Assembly: GCA_002786025.1 (NCBI GenBank)
Contig: NHNW01000026.1
Coordinates: 248,001-312,000 of the forward strand
Source of the DNA: Zasmidium citrigriseum
Taxonomy: Eukaryota; Ascomycota; Dothideomycetes; Mycosphaerellales; Mycosphaerellaceae
Direction: 5' to 3'
DNA: 64,000 nt
Under the pieces are notes generated by a model that searched no databases, was not told the origin of the DNA, and worked only from the letters and a program-made list of their open reading frames with translations. Position numbers and translations under genes: made by a program. Below are positions 53,499 to 64,000 of the stretch, piece after piece (within the stretch, counting starts at the first letter, position 1; every line of letters begins with the position of its first letter).

Positions 53499-53885
53499 TC
53501 ACGCCGCACTCCCCCGAAACCCAACAGCACCAATATAGAACGCCCTCAAATTCTCCTCGAAATCCACATGCAGCCACTCAAGTCCCAGACGTTTAATTAG
53601 AACCACCAACTTTTGCACCATTGCAAGCCCGATCCCCTGACGTTGGTGGTTCTTCTTGACCATGAGATCCAATACAAAGGCATGTTTCCCTCCATCAGAA
53701 ACGACGTTGACAAAAGCGATCAAGATCCCTCTGTGTCGAACGTAGATACAGCCAAGACTGTGTCGGCGAGGGCGTTGGTTCCAGTCCTCGTCAGTAGGAG
53801 GATGGTTGAAGCATTCGGCGTGTAGTAATTTGAGCTCCGCATTGAAAAAGTCGCCGCGCCAGATGTATCGGGGATGGAGATCCAT
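53499..53885 (-). CDS. GNAT-family N-acetyltransferase
   Basis: Single-exon 128-residue protein. VLDLMVKKNHQRQGIGLAMV is GNAT motif A, with the acetyl-CoA pyrophosphate loop Q/R-x-x-G-x-G (QRQGIG). The preceding strand (GILIAFVNVVSDGGKHAFVLDL) and the C-terminal LHVDFEENLRAFYIGAVGFRG (motif B: residues reaching the substrate, FY..GF) complete a minimal GNAT fold. Substrate unknown; small size is normal for this family. Confidence 0.8.
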   Translation of the reverse strand: MDLHPRYIWRGDFFNAELKLLHAECFNHPPTDEDWNQRPRRHSLGCIYVRHRGILIAFVNVVSDGGKHAFVLDLMVKKNHQRQGIGLAMVQKLVVLIKRLGLEWLHVDFEENLRAFYIGAVGFRGSAA

Positions 53886-54177
53886 GTTTGCGAATGTTCT
53901 TGGAGATGAAAGCGGTGCTCGAAAGGCGGTGAGGGATGTTGATGAGTAGAGGTTTACTTGGGCTCAGGAAAAGGACCACCCATGTGATAATGTCAGCCCC
54001 ACCCCACAGCTTCACTTGCCACCCACCTGACTCTGTGTTGTTGGTATCGTCCGAGTGTGTTCACATAAGGTGGTCAATGTCTTGCCTTCGTCGTCTAAAA
54101 TGCTCATGGTGTGAGTCATTGCAGCGCAGTCTTGGGTATCTTTCCACCCCCATCTATACTTTCTCACGAACCAGCCG

Positions 54178-56672
54178 CTACCACCCAAATCTCTCCTGAT
54201 AAAACGCAACGTGAGGTCCCTTCTCCCCAAGCAATTCCACAACACCATTCCTGACCGAGGCTTCCATACTCGGCGGGCCACAACAGAAAACTGCCATGCT
54301 TCCCTGACACTTCGCTCTCTCCAACGCCAGGATTGAAGCGACATCAGGTCTACCCGCATGTAGCGAATATGAAGATTGTGCTTCCTTCTCGCGAGTTATG
54401 ATCGTAGAGGCAGATGTCAAGTAGACATCGACCTGTAATCTCGGACTTCCCAGAACGCCATCCAACTCGTGCACACATACATCATCGACCATTTCTCGTT
54501 TCTGGGTCGGCCATATAAGACGCACGAAGTGTGGTGAGCCGCTGGTGCGTAGGAGGGAGTACATTCGTGATATGGCTGCTGTAATGCCTGCTCCGCCAAC
54601 GACCATGACGACGGTCGAGTATTGATGCAGCGTGAGCTCGCAGCCGTAGGGTCCTTCGATTAGAACGCGGATATCTTTCGACCTCGTTTCGCTAGGTGAT
54701 GAAGCTGTTTTGTTTCGAAGCTGATCCGTGAAGCCGTTCCGGGGCCGAATAAGAAACGTGTGGTGTGCTTCTGACGATTTTCGCTTGTCTGGGATGGGGT
54801 CTTCGGTAGGTATTCTCGCCGCAATGCCCAGTTCGACATCCTTCAGCTCGTTGGTGCCGGGGATGTCCGCCGATGTCTTCTCGGTCTCTTTCTCTATTGG
54901 AGAATCAAGCGATGACGTCGAAGAACTTGAGCTTGATGAGGGTAGTGCATGATTCCAGGTGCATAGGGTGAAAGGATGGCTCTCGTATCCGCGAAGCCGG
55001 CCTGGCTCGTAGACGTAGTAGAATGATCCGGGCGAGGGTGCATTCTTCTTGAAGAAGTCGGTGACGTCTAGTCGAATGAGATCGATGTTTTCGTCGAATG
55101 TTGCGATGGCTTTAGCGCCCTTCAGATTCGGGAGGACGCTGATGTAGAGGATGCGAGACCAGCGGAGGAGACGGTCGAGGGCCCACATCGCTACTGCTGG
55201 CCAGACGAAGCCATTGAAGGCGCCGTACTGGATCTTGACATGGCTACAGACAGCGAATCAGACTTGCACTATCATCTCATTAAGGTAGTCGTGTATACTT
55301 ACTACCAAATAACCACGAGAAGCATCAGGGCGAAGACGAAGTGGATGCCCAGGAAGACATCATACCATCGCCGGCGGATGAAGTAGAACGAAGAGAGTAC
55401 GAGGATGGACATCGAGATGACGGACTAAAAGATGTCAGTTCTAGTAGCCGCGGAAGCAGACAGCGTCCTTACAAGGGCACCGCAGTAGTAGAACTCCTTC
55501 TTCCACGCCGCGCGATATCCGCCTTCCCAACCATCGATGATTGAGTACCCAATCCCGTGGGAAATGGCCAGTAAAGTCGCAGTGCGAGCCGCCCATCGAT
55601 GAAATTGCGAGAAGCTGGCATATGACCAGCCTGTGAGCCAAAGGAAGGGATCGTTTCTAGTCGCGAAGATCCATATGATGGGAATGTTGGCGATAGCAAG
55701 AGTACCTGCTCGATTGCACACGTACTGGCCGAGTTGAAGTCTGGTCTCAGCGGAACTGCGAGGAACATGTTAGCACTGACACAGAGCGAAGGGGGTGGGA
55801 TGTGGAGACGTACTAGAGATTGCCCTCAAAAGTGTGATATCCAGGAAAGCAGAACACAAAATTCATCACCACATAGAGGGCGATGAGCAGACCCTCAAGT
55901 CTCGTTGGGACAGTAAACGGTGCCCCGCCATGGTTGCCCAGAGTCTGGGGTAACAGCATATGTCGGCGTGCCCAAACTCCGGCTCGAGCGATGGGAGAGT
56001 TGGATTGTCTTCCGAACGACTCTCCTTTGATGAGGTCGAGTCTTGGCTGCGAGCGACGATGGCGCAGAGCTTGGATGGCTCGATTGCCCATGCCGATAAG
56101 GATGACAAGACCCCAGTAGCCATAGAGTGCCCAAGCGAAGTTCCAATTATAGTATGTCGCGCGGTTTTGGGCCACCTGCCGTTCGTTAGACTGACAAAGT
56201 AGAGCAAGTGACTAGCAAGGCCTACAGTTGAATCGAAGCCAAGTTCGTGGAAGTTTTGCTCTGGAATCACAGGCTGCGTGAAGTTTTGCTGTTTAACAGC
56301 CTTTTCAGAGATTCTCGCGACCTTGGCGAGTGCGACAGGAGTAGTGCGGTCCTCAAAGGCCACATAGCTTGGCAATGGACTGCCAGCCTCGTTAAGGCAT
56401 GTTTGATTGTTGTATGCCAAGCCTGAACGAGCCTCCTCGGCAGTGCAATAAGCAGATGCACAGTAGAAGAGAGACTCAATGTAAATCTTGTTCGTGCATG
56501 GTACTGGAGAGCCGTGAGAGGCGCTCGCAGGCTGCTTCCCATCGAAAGAGACATGGTTCAAGGCCGCCGAGCACGCCGCAACACAGTACTGTGACCGCTG
56601 AAGGTATGGCACAGCATCTGCGGAACGGAGAGCGGCCAGCGCAAGCACTGGTAGCCAGGCTTTGACGCCCAT
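54178..56672 (-). CDS. Ferric reductase (FRE type)
   Basis: Five exons, complement(54178..55243, 55303..55424, 55473..55755, 55814..56175, 56226..56672), 759 residues; introns 48-59 nt. Signal peptide (MGVKAWLPVLALAALRSADA) and a Cys-rich extracellular N-domain (~130 residues) are followed by a ferric-reductase-like membrane domain (FHRWAARTATLLAISHGIGY with heme-type His). The cytosolic part has the FAD site HPFTLCTW and NAD(P)H sites (GPYG, VVGGAGITAAISRMYSLL, CGPPSM). A Ser-rich, acidic insertion sits right after HPFTLCTW. Reduces extracellular Fe3+ or Cu2+ with cytosolic NADPH for iron uptake. The start at 56672 sits at the signal peptide; 56711 is an alternative. Confidence 0.88.
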
Positions 56673-57891
56673 GACCCTTGGTGTAGCGCTGGGTGCTTGG
56701 GAGATGCACATTAGTGGTAAGAAAGGTCGAACAAACAACGTGCCTTGCGATATGCGGCCGGACGACAGGCCGCTCAAGAAGTCGGTTGTGCATCAGGTCT
56801 CCAGATTGATCACATTCCATCAGTCTGGCCATTCCCACCTACCTCATGGAGAACGCCATCGCACGCAAGATCGTGTCTTCGGCTGGGCGAGGCGATGGCC
56901 CTGCAGATCGATCATTGCCGTGCTCCTGCTCATTAGCGTGGAGGCCGGACCCCAGCAGTTGATGTACGCATGGCGTTATTACCGAACACTTTTATGCAGC
57001 TTGATTTGCCAATGGCCGTCGTCGAAGCGCTACGTCAAAGGGATACGGGTAATGTTCGGTCACTGCAGGAAGCATCGTATTAGACATTGCATGCTTGAAA
57101 TATTCTTGTCCAGAACACAATGTCATGGCGTCTGACCTCCTCACAAGCTGCACTGGAGACTTGCGTGGGTGATGATGGAAGTAGGCGATATAAGGTTTGA
57201 CAATCATGGAGCTTGGCGCGGCACAAGCAACAAGCCTCAAGCCAGATCGACGTCAAATTCAAAGGTCCTCGGTAGAACGCAGGAGAGAGCTGCCATTGTC
57301 GAATAGATGCAGTCATCGGAAGAAACAGGGTCGCGGCAGGAAGGAAAGGCACTTCGTTTGCGTTCGCATCGGAGATCGTGTTCTTGTCTCGTCAATCGAT
57401 GTACATGAAGACCTTGTTTAGACTAGTCTTGATGCGTGGCTTGCCGAGCACCTGGAATCAGTCGTGGATACCTGATGCAGACTCGAAGTGCCAATCATCG
57501 TCCTGAACAGAATCTTGATGGGCTGTGTTTGGCAGAGTTCTGCTCATAAGGTTGTGTCAAAGCACACTGGTGTTGAAAGATGCTGTCAAGTTGCAGCTTG
57601 CGTTCTCCGCAAAGTGCAGATCATGGCCCAGATGGGCGCAAAAGCGCACTTTATCAGATGAACTTGCAGTCGTTGGTTGATAATCAGATGCGGTGGCCTT
57701 CCGTCAGATTATCTGATCGAAACGACAGATGCGCTAAAGTGCGACCAGCTTCTCCGGTTGTTGAAAGCGGCTCCACGGACGTTGGAGAAATGGTATGAGG
57801 GATGCTTCAGCTTATCAGCGTCTTCCAGAAATATGCCATCCCAGGTGATGCATTTCCGTGACAGTCGTGGGTGCCGCACATGGAAGCTTGC
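56673..57891. other. Long intergenic region
   Basis: 1.2 kb with no supported gene. Promoter of the ferric reductase on the left; 3' flank of the Myb-like gene on the right. Confidence 0.45.
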
Positions 57892-58572
57892 TCAAGTCTT
57901 TGAGCCTGCGGCCGAACGCACTGAGCTGGTCGCTGCATCACCAGAATCAAGCTCTGCGGATGATGGCATCTCCGTATTCTCGGATTCTGGAGTGGAGGGG
58001 GACTTCCCTGCTGCAGCAGTCTCTGCAGCGCTCTTCCGCTCTCTGGCACCTCTGACAAACTGGCAGTAATACCGGCTCTCGCACGCCCTCGGTGACCGCT
58101 TCATCACCGCGCTGATTTCGGCCCAGTCAAGACCAGCATCTTTCAACCGCGATAGCATTTCGTCATCTTCTGCCGTATACCGACGTCCGGCGGCCTCTCG
58201 CACGGCGGCCCATTCTGCATGGCCTAATCTCTTGAGAATCAGATATCGACTGTATGTCTTCCGCACAGAAGCTTCCAGTCTCCCCAGTGTGGCGGCAATA
58301 TCTCTCCAGGACTTTCCAGCTGACCTTAGGATTTCCAGTTCTTCTCCGAACTTGAGTATGGATGCCGAGACAGGACGGCCCAAGGACTTCGGGGCAAGTT
58401 TGCTGACATGTCTTTCTCTGACCGAGCCTGCTTTCCGGTTGATATGGGCAGCAATTTCAGCATACGATGCACCCTCACGTCGCCGGCCGGTGATGTACTG
58501 GTCTTCTTCTGGTGTGAAATCTCGGCGCCCAGGAGAACAAAGTCTGGCGTAGGTGGAGATGCTCCGAGTCAA
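57892..58572 (-). CDS. Myb/SANT-like DNA-binding protein, 5' end unresolved
   Basis: About 226 codons of coding-looking sequence. Three helix-turn-helix-like units are visible: FTPEEDQYITGRRREGASYAEIAAHINRK, a second around EELEILRSAGKSWRDIAATLGR, and a third, YTAEDDEMLSRLKDAGLDWAEISAVMKRSPRACESRY, each with the spaced Trp/Tyr pattern of Myb/SANT domains. The tail is Ser/Ala/Glu-rich. The open frame begins at a TTG, with no in-frame ATG before the first domain, so a short upstream exon is likely and the true start is not known. Possibly a transcription factor. Confidence 0.62.
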   Translation of the reverse strand: MTRSISTYARLCSPGRRDFTPEEDQYITGRRREGASYAEIAAHINRKAGSVRERHVSKLAPKSLGRPVSASILKFGEELEILRSAGKSWRDIAATLGRLEASVRKTYSRYLILKRLGHAEWAAVREAAGRRYTAEDDEMLSRLKDAGLDWAEISAVMKRSPRACESRYYCQFVRGARERKSAAETAAAGKSPSTPESENTEMPSSAELDSGDAATSSVRSAAGSKT

Positions 58573-59014
58573 GCTGATCAGCCCGTTGCTTGCATGGATT
58601 GGCCAGAGAAATGAGAAAGAGCGTCGAAAGGACGCCAGTCCAGATTTGAGCGCCAGATTGAAGCTCTTCTCGATGGCGAATGTGTTGTTTTGATAGGGTC
58701 GCGTGAGAGAAAGAGCGTTTCAATCCCCGAAGTCTTGGCGCCAAAAATAGAACATTCACTGCCATCTCAAACTCTGTTTCGACGTCGCCTCCCGTTTTCC
58801 CGTCGGTCAATTTGCCAAAAGAACATTCTTCTCTCACACCAATTTGCAATGATGGAACATCGATGCATCATGAGCACAGCACTAGCTATGTATCCACTCA
58901 GTCTGCTCGACCGTGCTGGGCCTATCAAGACCCATGCTCGCAGCAGCAGAGCCGCGATGTCGGCAGTGATTCTTCAGCTCGGCGAAAGCACATTTTCAAC
59001 AGCATGAGAACGAA
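58573..59014. other. Divergent spacer, may hold the first exon of the Myb-like gene
   Basis: 442 bp. No complete gene. It probably contains the missing 5' exon of the minus-strand Myb-like gene and the promoter of the plus-strand HET gene. Confidence 0.4.
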
Positions 59015-60853
59015 ATGTGCACCCGACCAGCATCTGGCGGAAATTTCGAGTACGGGCCTCTTGAGGCATCCCAAAAGCAAATCCGCATCGTGGAACTCCA
59101 TCCGGGCGAAGACGGCGATGCCGTCTCATGTACAGTTCAGCATGTCTGCCTAGGAGATAATCCTGCATACGAGACGGTCTCATACTGCTGGGGAGATCCA
59201 TCAATTCGTTCGACCTGTTTCTTGAACGGGCATGCACTTTCCATCCCTCTCAGCTCGGTCACTGTTCTCAGGCAAGCGAGAGATCCAATCGACCCACGCT
59301 ATCTGTGGATCGACGCACTCTGCATCAATCAGGATGACTCGGGAGAGCGAGACGAACAAGTGGCTTTAATGAGAGAGATCTACTCCTCATGTATCGAAAA
59401 CCTGATCTTCCTCGATGTCGATCCGAACGTTGCAACAAGCAGTGTTGCTCTTTTTGAGCGACTCTGGACCGAGGCGAGGGCTTTTACAAACGACTTCGAT
59501 GACATGCGCTTAATCGTTGGTCAGTCAGCTGGCTCGAAAGACATGTTCGATGAAGCAGAGACTGCTGCATATTTCGCTGTCGTGTTCAGCCCTTGGTTTC
59601 GGTGAGTGTACCCAAGTACGCTTCTTTTCACATCATAAGGACCTCACTGAGAATATGCTAGCCGAGTGTGGGTGATGCAAGAGGCAGCTCTCGCCCCTAT
59701 GAGCGCCTGTTACATCGGCTCCTATAAATTCCCTCTGGTTGATCTTCTTCGAGCTTTTCGCTGGAGGGAGTACAACTACCACTACTCCGCTAACACCGAT
59801 GTGGACTCAACCAGCGTCAACACCGCCCTTCGCAACATTCTGACTCTTTGGAGGTATGTGGATCCATCCCACGGCCCATATCGGAAGCAAGAGGGCGCTT
59901 GTATCGCCGATGCTCTGGTCTTTGCTCGCGGACTCAACTCAACGCAGCCCAGAGATCATGTCTATGGTCTGCTTGGATTGATCAGATATCGGAAACTACC
60001 GGATGCAATCATGGAGAGACTTCGACCAGCTTACTCGAGATCGATCTTGGATGTATTCCGAGACGCCACAGTGGCAGCTTTAATGGAGCAGGATGGGATT
60101 CCTGACCTAATCTTTGAAGAACTCTTCTACGAATCATCGGGGTGTCCTACTGAGGGCGATCAAACACATTGGCCATCCTGGGTCCCGAAATGGTCGCTTG
60201 CTAGAGATCTCGACGTCCATCCCGGGCGATTGAATAAGTGGTGGTTCTCCGCCTCTGGCGAGACCGAGTTCGACATCGAGGAAGTCGATGAGGAGACTAT
60301 TCGAGTTCGAGGAATCCTGGTTGATTTTGTCGTCAACGCAACTTCAATTTGTCGTTCACGAGAATGGAACTTGAGAGGACAGGTCCAGAAGGTCTCAACA
60401 TGGATAGAAGAAGTCGAGAATTCGTTGACGTCTTCGACCGGACTGGATGTCAATGGACGTGAAGAAATGAATTCAACACTCTTGGCAGGTCTCAATGGAG
60501 AATCTCGACCTTTGCAAGCCCAGGACTTGGACACTTTCCAAAAAGCTCGACAGACGCTCGCAAGCCATGACAATGATCCTGACCCACGATCACAACGTCT
60601 CGTGGAGCTGTTTGAAAGAGCTTGCAACAACCGGCGTTTCTTCAGCACCCGCAACGGCTACTTTGGCATTGGTCCGAATGTCATGGAGCATGGAGATGTT
60701 GTTGTCGTCCTGTTCGGCTGTCGAGCTCCGATCTTACTTCGGCCGCAACACCAGCACTACACGGTAGTGGGTGAGTGCTATGTTCATGGCATCATGACTG
60801 GTGAGGCGATCCATGGGACCGATGAAGGAAGTGAGATGTTCATTCTGAAATGA
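59015..60853 (+). CDS. HET-domain (heterokaryon incompatibility) protein
   Basis: Two exons, 59015..59601 and 59662..60853, 592 residues. The 60-nt intron (GTGAGT..CTAG) joins SPWFR to RVWVMQE, a conserved HET block. Other HET signatures are YETVSYCWGD near residue 55 and YLWIDALCINQDD near residue 100. The fold is TIR-like and triggers regulated cell death upon non-self recognition; the C-terminal ~350 residues are variable and probably sense the partner. Unlike the 37.6 kb gene, this one is intact. Confidence 0.87.
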
Positions 60854-60933
60854 AACGATGTTTATCTCATCATTTACCGGCCCGACAGCACATTCGACTA
60901 TCCACCAAAGATCGTTTCCAGGCCTCTCACACG

Positions 60934-62421
60934 TTACTTATAGCTCTCCCTCGAACTCCTTTCGATTCTCACAAGATATCCCCGGGTAATCATCGCTTTC
61001 CGCTTCAAAAGCGTTGAGGAGGAACCAATCATATCGAGCCACTTCAGCAGCATTGATGGCCGCAAGATACGGATCGTCGTCGGCACACGAATTATATCAA
61101 CACTGATGTTTCGCATGGGTGGCAACTCCGAGAGATCCGTGAGCATTGAATCATCCAGCCACCTTTGACCAGTCACTAAGAGCGGGGTGCCTTCCCGGAA
61201 TTCAACGGGCTCGAAGCCATGCTGGCCGTTGCTGGCTTCTTGAATTTCATTTGCTACCTCCACCAGCACGTCCGTCGAACCTGCTTTGTAGCTCGAGCTT
61301 TCCGGCAGGAGAGTCCACGAACGCCAACGAACGAAATCATTTGAGTCATGGAGGCATTGCTGCAATCAGAGCGTGAACATATCTGTTTCACCAACCGACT
61401 GACGGTCAAGAACTGCGACCAGTGACCGAGGCACACAGCTTGCAAAAGATTTCAACATGCAATCTTCTGCGCGACCCGTCCGTAGCTTGCAGGTTCCATC
61501 TACTGCTGCTCGGATCGCCATCGAAGGGGAGGGCGGTGGACCTTCAAGATGATCGCCTTTGTAATAGTGTTCCATGATATCATGCGGCTCCTCGCTGATG
61601 GACCGTCGAAAGCCTGCCCGGTGCGCCGCAACGGAGATCCGTCCAGTTAGAGTGCTCTACATTGACGAGGTAACATAGGTCAAGTTCTCGTGATCGAGAA
61701 AGTCTCCGGTGCATTGACGAAAGGCCGGCATGTTGGTTTAGAGCCAGCCTGGCAATGAGATTTCCGCGTAAGGCATGTCTGGTGCCGGGAGGTCCATGAA
61801 CTGCTCCAATGCCGACTTGGTCGCATCGTACAGCTCTGAAAACATTGAGACCAGAACATCGACAGCCTTGTCGTCCTGAAAGTACGCCGGGTAGCCATGG
61901 ACGTCTTTCGGCTTCCAGATCAAACCCTACAGCTAGCCCAAGACGCCTGGGGACGAAGCAACATAGTAGTCAAAGGCATACCAGATCGACCTTTTCTCTT
62001 CAGCTGTTGGTGGTCGATACTTGGTGCGGGCAAGCTCTGTCTTCTCCTCCATGCTCGTGTTTGCTGCTGAACAGATCTCATACCAGCCTCGCATGAGACC
62101 GACGTAGTCCTGGCCACCTTTGACTTCCGCCAGTCCCAACAAGCGGCCATCTGGCACCGAGACTGCCGATCTTGCTCCCGTCATGTCCACCTCGATACCA
62201 AATACAAAGCCCAGAGCCAGTCTGTCGCTGTTCAAGCATGCTCTTGCTGAGGAATGACTCGAATCTGCGTAAGGCACTGCACATCCGAGAAGCAACATCG
62301 CAAGCCTGATGATGTTTTCGAACAGCATGCCCGAATCGTGGATCGAGATACGCAGTATCGCAGACTCGCTGCGCTGAGAGGCGCGTTCAGTGGAGTAGGT
62401 TGAGATCGGCACAGCTGGCAA
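60934..62421 (-). pseudogene. Degraded gene in one frame with five internal stops
   Basis: A single minus-strand frame stays protein-like over ~496 codons but contains internal stops at 61933-61935 (TAG), 61927-61929 (TAG), 61738-61740 (TAA), 61657-61659 (TAG) and 61366-61368 (TGA). No frameshift is needed. Each stop can come from CAG, CAA or CGA by one C-to-T change, as RIP or deamination would make. A signal-peptide-like start lies at 62328 (MLFENIIRLAMLLLGCAV). Conserved-looking segments include KYRPPTAEEKRSIWYAFDYYVASSP, WKPKDVHGYPAYFQDDKAVDVLVSMFSELYD and HYYKGDHLEG. The LALGFVFGIEVD...LLGLAEVKG start vaguely recalls actin/Hsp70-like ATPases; not assigned. Undetected introns at the stops are the alternative, but no good splice pairs were seen. 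Confidence 0.5.
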
Positions 62422-62563
62422 CTTCGAGCTCCTTCACATGCGGCACAGTCAAAGAGTCTTGGCTAGTTTCATCTCACGACTGTCCTGGACCTGTTTCGCT
62501 GTGTTACTACCAAAGCGTTCTTTCCAAACAGACATTCGGACGATTCCAGGATACATCAAAGCC

Positions 62564-62977
62564 ATGAAGATAGACCTCAGAGCACTTGTCGTCCTCAGCA
62601 TGCTTGTCTTCTTGGGCGCTGGCCGTCCCTCCGCAATGCACGCCCCGTCCAACGGCACCAATTCTCCCGACTTCCAATTCATTGATGACTCCTGGAGCAA
62701 TAGCAACGATTCCTATTTCCACAACTACGACTCACGGAATCCAATCGAGACTGTCCTGAACTTGGGGGACATTCCTGGTCAACTTCCCGCCGACTGGGAC
62801 TTTTACGGCGGCAACTTGTGCAAAACCGATGATGACTGCGATGGAGTCTGCCCGCCATATCTTATGGCCCAATGCTACGGATCAGAGTGAGTCTAGCCAG
62901 GTCGGGACTGAGATTGGTGCTGAGATTGATTTAGCAAGACTTGTCAATGTGGCTTCGGTTTCGATCCGGAGACATGA
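62564..62977 (+). CDS. Small secreted Cys-rich protein
   Basis: Predicted as two exons, 62564..62886 and 62935..62977, 121 residues. The ATG at 62564 starts a signal peptide (LRALVVLSMLVFLGAG). The mature protein is Asn/Ser/Asp-rich with sequons. Its Cys cluster begins NLCKTDDDCDGVCPP and QCYGS and, after removal of a 48-nt GTGAGT..TTTAG intron, continues KTCQCGFGFDPE. The unspliced frame stops at once after the fourth Cys; splicing adds two more, giving six in a C-x5-C-x3-C spacing at the start, like small disulfide-rich (EB/EGF-like) modules. Candidate apoplastic effector or wall protein; function unproven. Confidence 0.6.
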
Positions 62978-64000
62978 AACAGATCTGACCCCGGGTTGCT
63001 CTCTTGGAGAAAGAAGCTCATTCAGATATGTTGAGGATACATCAGATGTTGTGTACTTCTTCCCATTTGACGGTAGCAATCGAAGGCAGGGTTCATTGTC
63101 CCTGGTAGTAAACCGGCGCTGTGGCATCGTCAAGTGGGCAAAGAGGCATTGAAGTTGAAGACAGTCCTAAGAGTACCACCAGTATCAAAAGTCCCATGTT
63201 TCCCACAGATCACTGGAGGGAGGAGCAAGCCAATGTTTGATTCAGTCTCCTTGAGTGATATCATGTGACGAGGCTTGAAGTTTTCTCGTTATGAGCAGCG
63301 AGCGGTCGTCGCTGGCACGCCTGTCATGCTGTCTTGGCCCACCAGAAAATCGAGAATCATGCCTTCTAGTGTCTTCTCCCAATCTTGAGCTACTAAGAAG
63401 ATCAATGTGGTTCAAGGAGTCATTCTATGCTACAAGATCTTGGTTCTTGGGGACGTTTGGGGCGCATGACGTGTCTCGCAGGCCGTGAGATCTCTTCTGT
63501 GCCGACGTCGGTAAGCCTTCGTGGCCGCTCCTCGTCCAGTCAAAAAACACGAGAATCCCAATTTGGTAAGTCCAGAGGCTGTGAGCTCCAATCGGAGATA
63601 TCGCTTACCACTATTTCGGGTGTGAGATCTTGGTACTGTGAGATAAGCTTTGGAGCTACCGCAGCCTTGCATCAAACGCTGTAGTCGTGAGTGAATAAGT
63701 CCCGCGATGTAATATCTTTTGAAGACGGGATGAGAGGGTAGAGAGGTGCTTACCAGTTAGAAGATGACACACTGGCAGGGGCCTTTTGGTGATGGACGCA
63801 GTATTTATGCCACGATGATTGCCGGTCTGATTGTACAGCTTCTACACATCCAAACGACTCTCAAGAAATTCAGGACATTCCAAGCGCAAAGCACTCAAGA
63901 ATCACCGCACCCTTCCAGAGCACATCGAATCAAGACCTTCAAGAGCAGAAGACTCCTGCAATACACCTCTTCACATCGACATCACATCACCGACTTTAAG
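62978..64000. other. Right-edge intergenic region
   Basis: About 1 kb with no supported gene. The last ~200 bp look like a promoter and 5' UTR for a plus-strand gene beyond the window: a TATTTAT box near 63802, then a C/A-rich, T-poor leader up to the end. Confidence 0.4.

Noticed and set aside
1..64000. CRISPR arrays, rRNA and tRNA genes
   Set aside because: No direct-repeat/spacer array, rRNA-like sequence or clear tRNA cloverleaf was recognised by eye; a tRNA scan was not possible.

Overview
The window looks like genomic DNA of a filamentous ascomycete (Pezizomycotina). The genes carry many short introns of about 44-60 nt with GT..AG ends and CTAAC/CTGAC-type branch sites. It contains families typical of these fungi: HET-domain proteins, a phiA-like cell-wall protein, UstYa-type (DUF3328) oxidases, a DUF3638/DUF3645 giant protein and a Kre9-like wall protein. 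Class-level placement (perhaps Dothideomycetes) is only a guess.

Layout. 0-9.6 kb: a Ser/Thr-rich GPI-type surface protein, an extended SDR epimerase, an AT-rich MITE with long inverted termini, two tandem paralogs of an unknown family, a Vma22-like V-ATPase assembly factor and a small secreted protein. 9.8-15 kb: a secreted protein of unknown family, then a compact fungal RiPP (dikaritin-type) locus. This has a secreted repeat precursor with four Tyr-rich cores (HDE[T/I]YY[Y/F]LK) on the minus strand, diverging from a seven-exon UstYa-type oxidase, followed by a second, shorter double-HxxHC oxidase. 16-25.5 kb: a 3104-residue single-exon DUF3638/DUF3645 P-loop protein. 25.8-34 kb: zinc alcohol dehydrogenase, F-box protein, DUF3237 protein, sugar-type MFS transporter and a SWIM/RING protein. 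34-44 kb: secreted GH31 alpha-glucosidase with a faulty-looking 3' splice site, a HET-domain gene broken by a 4-bp tandem duplication, an eight-exon P450 and a Kre9-like membrane protein. 45-53.4 kb: CocE/NonD hydrolase, FAD monooxygenase, DHA-type MFS, phiA-like protein and PLP aminotransferase, which could be a small metabolic cluster. 53.5-64 kb: GNAT acetyltransferase, ferric reductase, Myb/SANT-like protein, a second (intact) HET gene, a pseudogene held in one frame with five internal stops, and a six-Cys small secreted protein.

The main discovery candidate is the 11.8-15.0 kb RiPP locus. The precursor has a signal peptide, a single 47-nt intron and repeated Tyr-rich cores separated by basic residues. 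It shares a 572-bp divergent promoter with an oxidase whose first HxxHC motif is encoded by an 18-nt micro-exon. All exon structures given here were inferred by eye from splice signals, reading frame and family conservation; no search was run.
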